Assembly (NCBI GenBank): GCA_021399345.1
Contig: JAAFKI010000051.1
Location: 16,036 to 80,035, forward strand
Length of the DNA: 64,000 nt
Origin: Candidatus Heimdallarchaeota archaeon
GTDB taxonomy: Archaea; Asgardarchaeota; Heimdallarchaeia; Heimdallarchaeales; Heimdallarchaeaceae
Direction of reading: 5' to 3'
Under the pieces are notes generated by a model. It did not search any database, was not told the DNA's origin, and saw only the letters and a list, made by a program, of their open reading frames with translations. Position numbers and translations under genes: made by a program. Each line of letters opens with the position of its first letter. The stretch's first letter is position 1. Below are positions 18,126-28,082 of this stretch, in pieces.

Positions 18126-18605
18126 GTGAATCCTAATTCAATAATGCAACCCAATTCTAAAATACATTTTTACCAAGAAATAATAAAAAAAGCTCACGAT
18201 TCATTCCGTGAATTTCTTGTTCATTTACCAGAAGACATTCTTGAATGGCAAATACATGAATCTTTGAATTCTGTTAGGTGGATAATAGAGCATGTAATAC
18301 ATGATCAGTTGTGGATAGCTAATGTAATAATGAATAATTATGAAGAAGGTTATCATTTCGAGGAAAGCGTTGATCAATATTCTCTGGATGAACTTGTAGA
18401 GAAGTATGATGATGTTTTTATAGCGATTGAAGAGAAATTTGCAGATCTCAAAGAAGAACATCTAAATGAAGCAAGAATGTATAAAGAATTTAGTCTCTCT
18501 GTTGAAGATTGGCTATATGAATACATTCATCATTTAAATCATCATAGCGGTGAAATTAGTTTAATATTAACAGCTTGGAAGAGAAAGAAGCGATCTTTAC
18601 AATAA
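18126..18605 (+). CDS. DinB-like four-helix metal-binding protein
   Basis: About 153-159 residues of the DinB/YfiT superfamily: a four-helix bundle with a metal site formed by three histidines. Candidates are EHVIHDQLW in helix 2 and YIHHLNHHSGEI near the C-terminus. Members act as thiol transferases or have unknown function. The frame opens at a GTG (18126); the ATG at 18144 is an alternative. It stands alone, facing the CDF transporter with a 6-base gap between stops. Confidence 0.8.
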   Translation: MNPNSIMQPNSKIHFYQEIIKKAHDSFREFLVHLPEDILEWQIHESLNSVRWIIEHVIHDQLWIANVIMNNYEEGYHFEESVDQYSLDELVEKYDDVFIAIEEKFADLKEEHLNEARMYKEFSLSVEDWLYEYIHHLNHHSGEISLILTAWKRKKRSLQ

Positions 18606-18611
18606 GAACGC

Positions 18612-19496
18612 CTATAATGACTCCAACAACTCTTCTGGAAGAGCTGGTTCAATATGTATAATTAAATCCTTGAAATCTTTATCTTGTTCTAATTCGGCTT
18701 TAACTTCTTCAGAAATCTCGTGAGCTTCAATGATTGATAGCTTTGGATTTACTAAAATATGAAAGTCTCCAGTATAGGAACCCAAAACGGACCTTAATCT
18801 AATGATATGTACTTCCTCTACATGTTCAAAAGAAAGCACTTTTTCCCTTAGTTTATCAATTATTTCCTGAGGTGGTCCTTTATCTAGTAATTCTGGTAGA
18901 GAACTCTTAGTTATTTCATAACCAGTGTACAAAATCAAACATACTATGACCAATGCAAAAGCAGGATCTAACCACCAAACATTATATTTGACACCAAGAT
19001 ATGCAAACCCTACAAAAATAGAAGAAATTGCATCTGTTCTATAGTTTTTGGCATTTGCTATGTATACAGCAGAATTTAGCTTCTTTCCAATTGTCATCAC
19101 TCCAAAGTAAAGAAGTATTTTACCTACGAAAGAAATAGCTGCAGCGACAAGAACAAATATTTCTAAATCATAAGGTGTCCCCTCTACAAGTTTGATAATT
19201 GCATTTTCAGCAATAAAGTAAGAAGAAAGAAACATAGTAGATGCAATAACTAAGCTTGATATCATCTGAAATTTATGATGCCCAAAAGGGTGATCCTGAT
19301 CTGCAGGCTTTCTGCTTCTTCTTTCTCCAACTCCTGCTATAGATGCACCCACAAGATCTAGAACTGAATCAAAACCATCAGCTATCAAACTAATTGATCC
19401 AGAAATAGTTCCAACTACTAATTTCAAAGTCATCAAAATTATATTCCCTCCAATTGAGAGAATATTAGCAGTAGCTGCTAGTCCTATTCTTGCCAT
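18612..19496 (-). CDS. CDF-family divalent metal transporter
   Basis: A 294-residue cation diffusion facilitator with about six helices and a C-terminal cytosolic ferredoxin-like domain (about 210-290). ADGFDSVLDLV in helix 2 provides a D-x3-D pair and NYRTDAISSI in helix 5 provides N-x3-D. The loop DQDHPFGHHKFQ is conserved in the family. D-x3-D rather than H-x3-D in helix 2 is more common in manganese or iron exporters than zinc exporters, so Mn(II) or Fe(II) efflux is a reasonable inference. It is monocistronic. Confidence 0.9.
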   Translation of the reverse strand: MARIGLAATANILSIGGNIILMTLKLVVGTISGSISLIADGFDSVLDLVGASIAGVGERRSRKPADQDHPFGHHKFQMISSLVIASTMFLSSYFIAENAIIKLVEGTPYDLEIFVLVAAAISFVGKILLYFGVMTIGKKLNSAVYIANAKNYRTDAISSIFVGFAYLGVKYNVWWLDPAFALVIVCLILYTGYEITKSSLPELLDKGPPQEIIDKLREKVLSFEHVEEVHIIRLRSVLGSYTGDFHILVNPKLSIIEAHEISEEVKAELEQDKDFKDLIIHIEPALPEELLESL

Positions 19497-19575
19497 TAGA
19501 TGATAAACTCTTATGTATTCAATAAATTTTCTGTTTAGAATAAAACTACTTACTCAGACTAGAAAATGAAAAAGA

Positions 19576-20925
19576 TTACTTACCTCCACTTACCCGAAGT
19601 GGAGAAAGTAACATCCAAGGAGCCTCATGTCCGCTACGATTTTCTGTCTCCTTACTCATATTTTCAAGTTTTTCAAATATCTCAAAAATTGTACATCCTA
19701 TGACTGCATTCTTAACGGGATATTGTAGTTCTCCATCCTTGACATAAAATCCTTGATTGATCTGAGCTGAAACCTGTGGATTATCTCCTCGTGAATGAAT
19801 AGAAGATGACATCAGATATATCCCTTCTTTCATATCTGTAAGTAAATCATCCTTTGAAACAGAACCAGCTTTTATTTTCATTGTGTAAGGTGATGGTTGT
19901 GGTCTTGAAGCAAATGAACTCCTTGATGCGTGACCAGTGTTTTCTAATCCAACCAATGGAGCAGTATAAGAATCTGTAATGTAGGTTTGCAGAATACCGT
20001 TTTCAACTAGAGTTAGTTTCTTTGGGACAACTCCTTCATCATCAAAACCTGCAGAATCTGTTCCTTCTGGAATAAATGGATCATCAGTTATAGTCAGCTT
20101 TGATGAAGCAATTGCATCACCAATTTTATCTACAAAGAAAGCCGTTCTATTAAAGACACTGAAAGCATTAATTCCACTAGAAAGTATGGGACTTATAGTT
20201 CCATAAGCACTATCTGGATCAAGTAAGATTGGTAATGATGCAGTTTCGATTTTTTGAGAACCTAACATTTTTTTAGATCGTAATCCAGCTTCTGTTCCAA
20301 TTTTGATATGGTCAAAATTTTTCATTTGGGTTGCAGCATCATAGTAATAGGCATTACCAATATCTTCTCCTTCTTGTATCTTGACGCCTAGATATCCACT
20401 TACAGAAGTTTGAGAGGCAAATCTGTCTACACCTTCGGAATTTAGAATATATCTTTCCCCTATTCCTGCATTGAAATTTCCGCTTATAATTGCATCATCT
20501 CTAACAGTTGCTTCTTGAATGGAATCAAGAATTAAATCTGTAAATTCTTCAACCGAAATATCTACTACTGCTTCATCAAATCGACCAGAAATTGTAGGAG
20601 CTGCTTTAGGATCATAAGGTAAGGATTTGAAATTTGGATCAGGAGGACTTACTTCTGCAAGAGCATAAGCATCCTTTACTGTTTTTTCCAGTGATTCTTC
20701 TGTAAAAATGGTTGTAGATGCCATTCCTATTGCATTATCCTTTATAACTCGAATTCCTAAACCAGAATTGCTAGTATCTGTAAAACGTCTAATAGAACCA
20801 CGTTCAATCTGAATACTTTTTACAGACCCGAATATTGTGTACGCTTCAACTTGGTCTGCACCAAGGGATGTACCATATTTAATAATATATTTTGCTAGAT
20901 CGTGAAGATTTTCTTCAGTTGACAT
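19576..20925 (-). CDS. pmbA: PmbA/TldE subunit of the TldD/PmbA protease
   Basis: About 449 residues of the PmbA/TldE family, the non-metal partner that forms a heterodimer with TldD to cut unfolded peptides. VEAYTIFGSVKSIQIERGSIRRF at the start and the GFDDEGVVPKKLTLVENG, TDSYTA and SRSSFASRPQPSP segments near the C-terminus are family features. The frame is open to 21036, but the ATG at 20925 overlaps the tldD stop (TAATG), gives the normal N-terminus and implies coupled translation. Confidence 0.92.
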   Translation of the reverse strand: MSTEENLHDLAKYIIKYGTSLGADQVEAYTIFGSVKSIQIERGSIRRFTDTSNSGLGIRVIKDNAIGMASTTIFTEESLEKTVKDAYALAEVSPPDPNFKSLPYDPKAAPTISGRFDEAVVDISVEEFTDLILDSIQEATVRDDAIISGNFNAGIGERYILNSEGVDRFASQTSVSGYLGVKIQEGEDIGNAYYYDAATQMKNFDHIKIGTEAGLRSKKMLGSQKIETASLPILLDPDSAYGTISPILSSGINAFSVFNRTAFFVDKIGDAIASSKLTITDDPFIPEGTDSAGFDDEGVVPKKLTLVENGILQTYITDSYTAPLVGLENTGHASRSSFASRPQPSPYTMKIKAGSVSKDDLLTDMKEGIYLMSSSIHSRGDNPQVSAQINQGFYVKDGELQYPVKNAVIGCTIFEIFEKLENMSKETENRSGHEAPWMLLSPLRVSGGK

Positions 20926-22343
20926 TATTTTGACCCTCCTACGACAAGATTGGAAACAGCGAGATTCGGGCCTCCACCGGTTACTGGGACCCATTGTCCC
21001 CCCTTTCCACAAGTACCTTCGAAGGCTGGTTCCCAAGGTTTCCCAATTGCAAAAGTGTTCTGCAGTACTTCTAATGTCATGCCCGACATACCTACGTTAC
21101 CCATCATATCTGTTATTTCACCGTTTTCAATGAAGTATCCCATTTGGCAAGAGAAGTAGAACTGTCCTTTGGCAGGCATAACATACCCACCATAAGAATC
21201 CTTCAGATAGACCCCATCTTTAGCGATTTCAGCTATTTCCTCAATTTTCATCTCTCCTCCATCAACATATGTGTTGCCCATTCGAGCTTGAGGAGTCACA
21301 TTAAAATTCATCGCTCGTCCGGAACCATTTGGCTCCATTCCTAAAGCTGTTGCAGTTTCCAAAGTGTGGAAGTACTCCTTAAGGAAACCACCCTCAACAA
21401 GAACTCGTTTTCGAGCTTTGGTTCCTTCTGAATCATAAGCAAATGACCCCCTTAATCCTTTGACTGTAGGATCATCATAAACATTTATTTCTTCAATTCC
21501 GACTTTTTCACCAATCCTTCCTTCAAGAACTGATGTTTTAGCTATAATGGCATCAGCTTCGCATGCGTGGCCAAAAGCTTCATGAATGAAAACTCCTGTT
21601 AACGATGGGTCCATAACTACATTCATTTTTCCTGATGGAGGTTCCTTAGCTATTAATAGCTTTTCAGCCATAACTGCAGCTTTTAATCCTTCTTCTTCAG
21701 GATCCCATTTCTCAATCAATTCCCATCCTCCAGCTCCACCAGCAGAATCAAAAACACTTTGCATTTTTGTTCCTTCTCTTCCTATGATATTTTTCATAAT
21801 TCGTATTACATGAGTTTCATTTTCAACTTTGGTCCCTTTACTATTAATAATAATCTCATTTCCATGGGATTCTTGATAAGTTGAGGAAGATTCAGCAATT
21901 GAATCAGAATACTCTCTAGCTGCTTTTTCTGTTTTAACAACTTTTTCGAATTTGGCCTCTTTATCTACTGCTCGAGGATCTATTTCAATGGTTGTTGCTC
22001 CCTTTCCTTCAAATACCCAGCTGTCACTAATACTTCTTTCCTGTTTGGTATATTTTGAACCAGTTCGTGCCATTTTCACAGCCTTTTCAGCAGCTTGCAA
22101 TATTGATTCCTTATCTGTTTTGACAATAGTTGTAAAACCCCAAGCATTGTCAATCAATGCTCTAATGGCAATACCTCCAGTAGTTTGATTACTAACACTG
22201 TCAAATCTACCGTTTCTAACTGTGAAAGATTCTCCCATTGCGTAAGCATATCTTATGTCTAGAAAATCTTTCGAAGAGAGAGACACCTTGTTGATTGCGT
22301 ATTCTAAAATGTCCAACATACGTTCTTTCTGTTCTGATATCAT
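20925..22343 (-). CDS. tldD: TldD metalloprotease
   Basis: A 472-residue TldD-family zinc peptidase. The HExxxH motif HEAFGH is at 254-259, followed by ACEAD, with a downstream Cys in the GTCGKGGQWVPVTGGGP segment as expected. With PmbA it forms a chamber protease that trims small unfolded peptides; in bacteria it matures microcin B17. The start at 22343 agrees with the family N-terminus. It is the first gene of the tldD-pmbA operon. Confidence 0.94.
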   Translation of the reverse strand: MISEQKERMLDILEYAINKVSLSSKDFLDIRYAYAMGESFTVRNGRFDSVSNQTTGGIAIRALIDNAWGFTTIVKTDKESILQAAEKAVKMARTGSKYTKQERSISDSWVFEGKGATTIEIDPRAVDKEAKFEKVVKTEKAAREYSDSIAESSSTYQESHGNEIIINSKGTKVENETHVIRIMKNIIGREGTKMQSVFDSAGGAGGWELIEKWDPEEEGLKAAVMAEKLLIAKEPPSGKMNVVMDPSLTGVFIHEAFGHACEADAIIAKTSVLEGRIGEKVGIEEINVYDDPTVKGLRGSFAYDSEGTKARKRVLVEGGFLKEYFHTLETATALGMEPNGSGRAMNFNVTPQARMGNTYVDGGEMKIEEIAEIAKDGVYLKDSYGGYVMPAKGQFYFSCQMGYFIENGEITDMMGNVGMSGMTLEVLQNTFAIGKPWEPAFEGTCGKGGQWVPVTGGGPNLAVSNLVVGGSK

Positions 22344-22388
22344 AATATAAACTTAATTGTAAAACAATGAGGAAAAAACTAGCTAATA

Positions 22389-23414
22389 CTATACTCTTAT
22401 CGAGGTTTGTTTTCCGCAGCTTTTACAAGTTCCTCCATTTGAGAGTTGTTTGATTTTAACATTATACGATAACCTTTCAACCAAGGTTTTGCCGCAATTT
22501 AAGCAAAAAGTTGTATTTATTTCAGAGTAAGGAAGGTTTCCAGTAAAAACGAATTTAAGACCTTCTTCTTCTGCGATTCTTTTGGCTTCAATTACCGTAT
22601 CAACTGGAGTTGGAGGTACATGTTGCATTTTGTAATGAGGATAAAATCGACTAAAGTGAACAGGTACATTTTCATCCATTTCATTAATTACCCACCGTGA
22701 AAATTGTCTTATTTCATCAGAAGAATCATTGTAATCGGGTATAAGTAGCATGGTTAATTCAATATGAATACCCTCTTTCCACATTCTGATAGCATTTTGT
22801 TTGACGTATTTCAGAGCAGGAAAAGTTGTTACTTCTTTATAAAAATCCTCATTGAAGGCTTTGATATCAAAATTAACTGCATCAATAATTGGTAACAATT
22901 CTTCAAGTGGTTTTTCATTAATCATTCCATTGGAAACAAGAACATTTCCTATATTATTTTCATGAGCTAGCTTTCCTGTGTCTCGTATCCATTCCAAGTT
23001 AATCAAAGGTTCATTGTAAGTATAAGCAATTGTGTCACATTTGTTTTTTCGTGTCATATCGATAGCATTCTGAGATGTAATTTGAATCAAATTATTGCTC
23101 TCAGCTGATATTTGGCTGATACTCCAATTCTGACAATGAGCACAATGAAGGTTGCATCCTGCTGTTCCAAAACTCATTGTTGAAGAACCTGGTTTGTAAT
23201 GATAAATTGGTTTCTTCTCTATAGGATCAGCATGAACTGAAGTAAATCTATTGTATCCAAGTGCATATAGCTTCCCATCAATATTTTTTCTCGCCTGACA
23301 GTTACCTAATTCTCCAGACTGAATTATACAGTTTCTTGGACATAACAAACACTGAACTTTCTTTCCATCTCTTTTCTCATAAAATTCTGCTTCAAACAAT
23401 GCCAATTGAACCAC
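22389..23414 (-). CDS. AmmeMemoRadiSam-type radical SAM enzyme
   Basis: A 341-residue radical SAM protein of the COG1180 group (PflA-like, AmmeMemoRadiSam system). The N-terminal Cys cluster CLLCPRNCIIQSGELGNC is followed by GCNLHCAHCQNW, the CxxxCxxC site that binds 4Fe-4S. The C-terminus has a zinc-ribbon-like pair CLNCGKTL and CKSCGKQ. Family members occur with AMMECR1 and Memo proteins, and the substrate is not established to my knowledge. Neither partner is in this window. Two relatives lie at 36871-38016 and 38173-39213. Confidence 0.88.
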   Translation of the reverse strand: MVQLALFEAEFYEKRDGKKVQCLLCPRNCIIQSGELGNCQARKNIDGKLYALGYNRFTSVHADPIEKKPIYHYKPGSSTMSFGTAGCNLHCAHCQNWSISQISAESNNLIQITSQNAIDMTRKNKCDTIAYTYNEPLINLEWIRDTGKLAHENNIGNVLVSNGMINEKPLEELLPIIDAVNFDIKAFNEDFYKEVTTFPALKYVKQNAIRMWKEGIHIELTMLLIPDYNDSSDEIRQFSRWVINEMDENVPVHFSRFYPHYKMQHVPPTPVDTVIEAKRIAEEEGLKFVFTGNLPYSEINTTFCLNCGKTLVERLSYNVKIKQLSNGGTCKSCGKQTSIRV

Positions 23415-23616
23415 TTAAACATTATTCGCCGATAAGCGAGTTAATTGAAGTAAGCTTAACTATAAATCTGTCGATTAATGATTTACAGATTTGTACATCT
23501 CCAAATTTTATAGAATATTATTCTTAAAAAGAAGATGCTCGTTTTTTTTTACCGCTTGTTATTCATTTCTGGGTGACTTATACCAAAAACTAAAAAAAGA
23601 TGAGAATAAACTACTC

Positions 23617-24306
23617 ATGGTTACGGGTAATATGTCAAAGGATGAATCCGAGAGTAAAGATTTGAATATCATAAAGTTGAGAAAAGGAGAAACTGTTGAT
23701 ATTAGCAAAGCTTTAGGGTCAAATAAACGTATATCAATTCTAAAATACTTATCTGTGGAAGAGCTCAACTTATCTGAAATTGCTAACAAAATTAACAGTA
23801 CTCCTCAAGCTGTTTATCATCATTTACAGATTCTTGAGAAATCAAAATTAATCTATGTAGTCAGAGAAGAAAAAATTAAGAATATGGCTAAAACCATAAA
23901 GTATTATCGCGCAAGTTATCAACCTGATGCAATAAATCTTCTTCTTTGGGCTCCTCTTGAAGAATTGGAACTCACAGAATTGGAATCAAGGGTTCCTTTA
24001 CCTGAAAGACCTGTACAGAGAATTGTCAGAAAAATGGCAGATAAAGTTTTTACAGATTTGAATGAGTTTAAAATTGAAAGTCTAACATCAGTAATTAAGA
24101 ATATGATAGATTTAACTCATGAATCTATGAACTCCCTCAAAACTGACTATGGATTAGACATGGATGATAAACTCTGGAACTTAATTCTACTTTTTTCTAA
24201 TCTTTCAGTTTTAAATGCGGTAAAAAAAATGACTGAAGATAAGAAACAGAGGAATAAAGTCAATACCTTATTATCCCTGCTATTTGAGGAATTAGAAGAA
24301 ATATGA
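23617..24306 (+). CDS. ArsR-like winged-helix transcription regulator
   Basis: About 229 residues. ISKALGSNKRISILKYL, then LNLSEIANKINSTPQAVYHHLQILEKSKLIYVVREE, is an ArsR-type winged helix at about residues 25-90, with a recognition helix (STPQAVYHHLQIL). The remaining 140 residues are mostly helical, probably for dimerisation or sensing. The open frame extends upstream to 23491, but the first 42 codons are Phe/Arg/Cys-rich and overlap the likely promoter, so ATG 23617 (or 23632) is preferred. It is divergent from the radical SAM gene and could control it. Confidence 0.85.
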   Translation: MVTGNMSKDESESKDLNIIKLRKGETVDISKALGSNKRISILKYLSVEELNLSEIANKINSTPQAVYHHLQILEKSKLIYVVREEKIKNMAKTIKYYRASYQPDAINLLLWAPLEELELTELESRVPLPERPVQRIVRKMADKVFTDLNEFKIESLTSVIKNMIDLTHESMNSLKTDYGLDMDDKLWNLILLFSNLSVLNAVKKMTEDKKQRNKVNTLLSLLFEELEEI

Positions 24307-24324
24307 GGTAAATAATAAGAAAAC

Positions 24325-26970
24325 TTACTTCTTACTTACCTTGTTGTTGTTGTTAGATGTTGATGAAGAGAAATCAAGAGTTTTCTGACTTGATGTTTGA
24401 ATATCTTTAAGTTCCACTTTCACACCAATCCGCTTTACATCCCTTAAAGCTTCTTCTAGATAATGCTCTTTGTCGATTTTTTGAACGTCAACGAGAGTTG
24501 GATGTTGAGCTCGTTTGTATAGGGAAGAGTTTCCTTCAAGAATTATGAAGGGAAATCTTTCAAAATCCTTCCATATTTCATCTAAATTTAGATCCATTTT
24601 CATAGAATAATCTTCGAGAGCACCGATTGCAGGGGTTTTTGATTTGTAATCTTTCGGATTCCTTCTGATGGGACCAAAAATGGTTGTTTTTTGGATAAGT
24701 TCTTCTCCAGAAATTTTCTTGAATGCAAGACATAACTCAATCACTTTTTTTCTAGCTTTTTCAAGATTTCCATCTTCCAGAACACATTGTAATGCGGCTT
24801 TTTGAACTTCTTTTGCGAATGGTGAAGTATCACTACGGATTGCTTCAAAACCAATAATTGTAAGGTCACCAGTTACAACACTGATATAACTGTATCTCTT
24901 CTTCGTTTCAGGAGCAAAAACAATTCTTAAGGCTAAATCAACAAATTCTAATTCCATTTCTTTTGGAAGCTTGGACTCATAAAATTCCAACAATTCTTGA
25001 ACTTCAGGAGCATCTGATAACTTAAAAGAATGCCCTTCCTTAATTCTTTCTGCTAAATTAAATATTGTATCTGTGTCAGCAAGTTTCACAAAAATACTAT
25101 CTGTATCTCCATAAATTACCTGACATTTATTATCAGATATTTCTTGTGTCCATTTATCCACTTTCTTAATATATTCCTTAGCAATACTTGTGATTGCATT
25201 AGAGATTTCAGTATCATAAAAGCGACTTCCTACGTAATTATGACTGCCATAAAGTGAGTTAGCTGTGACTTTCAATGCACTTGATTTAGTCTTTAATTTG
25301 CGGAGCTCTTTTTCTAAGCCTCTTTTCTTATCAGAATCTAAATAAGTTCGAAGATATGTTTCAAGATCAGAGATTTCTTTCTTAATTTCCTTTCTCTCCT
25401 CCAAAAGACCCCTCATCATCACTCGTATCCCTGTATCAGGTTCGTTACGAAACTTTTTCTCAGGTAATGCCATGGACCCCTCATAGCTTTCACCTCCAAT
25501 GTTGAATGCGACCATGATTGATGGAAACATTGATCTAAAATCAGCTATTAATACAGCGGAATGCAAAGTACCTTTCGGAACTAAAACAAACCCTCCAATT
25601 GCAATTGATCTTGTGCTCTTTCTGTAGGCTAATTCTTTTCTCGTTGGTTCAGGTGGTATTAATGTATTTTTATGTTTCAAAATTCTAAAAAGTTGAAATT
25701 CTCCTATGTGCCTTGGAGTTGAGTATATACCCTCAGAAGGGCGAAGACCTACATATTTTATAACTTCAACCCATTCTAACATCCCCATTTCGAAAAACAG
25801 ATGATAGATTATTTTTGTGTCTAAAGTGCATGAGTCAATAAGCTTTTTCTTGTAATTCTTTTGATTCTTTAAGTAAACATTAGACCAATATTGATTAATT
25901 GTATCATAATCGGCTTCTCTTTCGATATTCAGAAGTTCTCTTGAGAATTCAGTTAAATTTTTCTTACCAGATTTTGTTCTCAACCATCGAGTACTTTTAA
26001 CAAGATCGTAGGAAATGTAACCTGGGATTCTATAACCTAAATATCCTACAGGCAGTTTAATTTTAGCATCTTGAAATGGTCCAAGTCTCTCAGAATCTAA
26101 CCCAAGAATTTCCATGCGAGCAATAAGATAAGGCAAGGTTACTTGATTTCCATTAAAAGTAACAATTATTTCTGGTGATATTGAATGTATTTCATTGATT
26201 AGATTATTAATAAGTTCTCTTTCACAATCATTTTCTTCTTTTTCAAGAAAGAAGTTTTTAGACTCTATATTTATTCCATCTTGACTCCAGCTTAGAGACG
26301 CAGTAATAATTCTTTGTTTGCTTTCTTCTTGAATACTGGAAAAATTCTGGATTTTTTTACCTTCTTTTGTCAAAGAGTTAATAACTATATTTAGACTAAG
26401 AATAGTGAATTGAAAAGATTCTTTTTTTTCCGAATTTTTAATATTATGAAAATCAGTTTCTAAAACTCTTCCAAATTCATGAGATTCTTTCTCTTCATAA
26501 TTAGATATTTCAATCCAATTGAGACTTTTGATATTTGTGTCTATAAGAAATCTTGAAACATAAGAAATATCCTTTTCATAGCTTTTAATCCCTTTTTCTT
26601 TTAATTTATTACTATATTTATGAATACGCCAAGGATTTCTACCAAGTATTTTGTAAAGAAAAGTTGGTTTATTCTGATAATATTTGTATTTAGTAATTTG
26701 GTAATGGTTCTGTATCCAATCACCAAATTCCTTTTCAGTATAAAGAAGACTCTGAATAGCATTTGTAGTCTCTGCAAGGTCATCAATATAGAAATATGGA
26801 TAAAAACCAGTAACATGGATGATCAGAGTCTTATTATCTTTTGTCTTCCCTCTAATTCGAACAATAGGTTCTTCAGTTTCATCCTCCTTTTCACGAATAA
26901 AAAAGTCTAAATCTACTAATAAGAATTCCAAAGGAGAGGGAGTGTCATTCATCTCTCTAACACCTTTCAC
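24325..26970 (-). CDS. Family-B DNA polymerase with degenerate exonuclease site
   Basis: An 881-residue DNA polymerase B. Polymerase motifs are intact: DFRSMFPSIM (477-486, motif A, with Phe where Tyr is usual), KVTANSLYGS near 563 (motif B) and YGDTDS near 619 (motif C). The exonuclease motifs are not. Exo I reads LSLNIV, so Asp-x-Glu becomes N194-x-V196. Exo II reads FNGNQVTLPYL, with T278 for Asp. Exo III keeps D384 but has lost its Tyr. Proofreading should therefore be lost while synthesis should work. Start is at 26970 or the Met six codons later. A roughly 160-bp gap to the next gene holds promoters for both directions. It may be a repair or accessory polymerase; that is inference. Confidence 0.92.
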   Translation of the reverse strand: MKGVREMNDTPSPLEFLLVDLDFFIREKEDETEEPIVRIRGKTKDNKTLIIHVTGFYPYFYIDDLAETTNAIQSLLYTEKEFGDWIQNHYQITKYKYYQNKPTFLYKILGRNPWRIHKYSNKLKEKGIKSYEKDISYVSRFLIDTNIKSLNWIEISNYEEKESHEFGRVLETDFHNIKNSEKKESFQFTILSLNIVINSLTKEGKKIQNFSSIQEESKQRIITASLSWSQDGINIESKNFFLEKEENDCERELINNLINEIHSISPEIIVTFNGNQVTLPYLIARMEILGLDSERLGPFQDAKIKLPVGYLGYRIPGYISYDLVKSTRWLRTKSGKKNLTEFSRELLNIEREADYDTINQYWSNVYLKNQKNYKKKLIDSCTLDTKIIYHLFFEMGMLEWVEVIKYVGLRPSEGIYSTPRHIGEFQLFRILKHKNTLIPPEPTRKELAYRKSTRSIAIGGFVLVPKGTLHSAVLIADFRSMFPSIMVAFNIGGESYEGSMALPEKKFRNEPDTGIRVMMRGLLEERKEIKKEISDLETYLRTYLDSDKKRGLEKELRKLKTKSSALKVTANSLYGSHNYVGSRFYDTEISNAITSIAKEYIKKVDKWTQEISDNKCQVIYGDTDSIFVKLADTDTIFNLAERIKEGHSFKLSDAPEVQELLEFYESKLPKEMELEFVDLALRIVFAPETKKRYSYISVVTGDLTIIGFEAIRSDTSPFAKEVQKAALQCVLEDGNLEKARKKVIELCLAFKKISGEELIQKTTIFGPIRRNPKDYKSKTPAIGALEDYSMKMDLNLDEIWKDFERFPFIILEGNSSLYKRAQHPTLVDVQKIDKEHYLEEALRDVKRIGVKVELKDIQTSSQKTLDFSSSTSNNNNKVSKK

Positions 26971-27132
26971 GTACTGTTGATGTACATTAATCCCTCCGTA
27001 TTATTTAAACTCTTTTTAAATACTAGGGGGATTTATGAACAGTTAGAAAAAAAGTCAAGTTTTCAGTATTTAAATCACATTTGGATACGTTAAATTTTTA
27101 ATCTATTAAGTCACATTTTATTATGTTGTTAT

Positions 27133-27510
27133 ATGTCCTCTAGAAGAACACCGCCAGATGTGTATAAAAATAAGAAGAAATTGGAACTATCAGCTCAGAC
27201 TAAAAGTGGAACAATTGAAGAGACAATTACCCTAACTAAACCATCTGAAGATGATGATCCTAGACCCCATTATTGGTTTATACTGATGTTATCATTTGGT
27301 CAAAGATCAGGATATGTGTATGACCGTTCAGGATTACATATACCAGAACCAGATGCCTATGTTTATAGTGTTGAACTATGGAAATTCAAGGGATCTGCAC
27401 TTAAAGGGGTAGAAAATGTGTCAAATAGAGTAGACTTTGATTTAGCAGTTAAAACATTTCAGAGTTTACAAGAAGATTTAACTAAACAGGGTTTCAAATT
27501 GCTTAATTGA
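27133..27510 (+). CDS. Conserved-looking small protein of unknown function
   Basis: 125 residues, no motif recognised. The N-terminal 50 residues are charged and probably disordered (KNKKKLEL, KPSEDDDPRP). The remainder alternates strands and one amphipathic helix (FDLAVKTFQSLQEDLTKQGF), with aromatic residues around PHYWFILMLSF, suggesting a compact alpha/beta domain. ATG follows a T-rich promoter region. It is convergent with the membrane protein that ends 6 bases away. Confidence 0.6.
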   Translation: MSSRRTPPDVYKNKKKLELSAQTKSGTIEETITLTKPSEDDDPRPHYWFILMLSFGQRSGYVYDRSGLHIPEPDAYVYSVELWKFKGSALKGVENVSNRVDFDLAVKTFQSLQEDLTKQGFKLLN

Positions 27511-27515
27511 ATTAG

Positions 27516-28082
27516 TTATATCAGACTTACAACTAATGTAGCTATTATTGGAATAAAAGAGCTAAGAACTATTATGACTAGTTTCTTAGGCTGGTAGAAG
27601 GGTTTCTTTAAGTCTCCAAGCTTTGCTTCATCCTTTTGCATAATCTTTACATTCAAATATAGAATTGCTGCAAAAAATATCAAAATAGAGAATGCTATAC
27701 TCAGGATTTTCCATAAAGCGAGTGTTTTATCGAAATAAACGATACTAAAACCATATATTGGTAAAAATCCAATATAAAAAAACATAATTTGAAGAGCAAT
27801 TTGTGCATAAATTGTTTTTGAGGGTTCAATTTTTGTTGTGAAAAGAGCTGTTTTTGCAGATAAAGATACAGCTACATAGAGAAAAAATATCGATATGATT
27901 ATCAATATTATTCCTAAAACCCCCAAACCTACATGTATTCTATGTTTTACAAAACTATTGCGAATTAGTGCTTGTCCTCCTCCTAAAAGTGCAGCTAAAA
28001 TTATCGCCCCAAAGGGATTGAGAGTTTTTGGTTTTTTGATAATAGGAGCCTTGGCTAGGAGGTCTTTTTCAGAAATTACCAC
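27516..28082 (-). CDS. Small membrane protein, about five helices
   Basis: 188 residues with a GTG start directly after the Nudix stop, so the two form an operon. Hydrophobic spans lie at about 25-42, 52-76, 91-112, 123-146 and 170-187. The layout is loosely like Yip1-domain proteins, but I see no diagnostic motif. Function unknown. Confidence 0.6.
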   Translation of the reverse strand: MVISEKDLLAKAPIIKKPKTLNPFGAIILAALLGGGQALIRNSFVKHRIHVGLGVLGIILIIISIFFLYVAVSLSAKTALFTTKIEPSKTIYAQIALQIMFFYIGFLPIYGFSIVYFDKTLALWKILSIAFSILIFFAAILYLNVKIMQKDEAKLGDLKKPFYQPKKLVIIVLSSFIPIIATLVVSLI

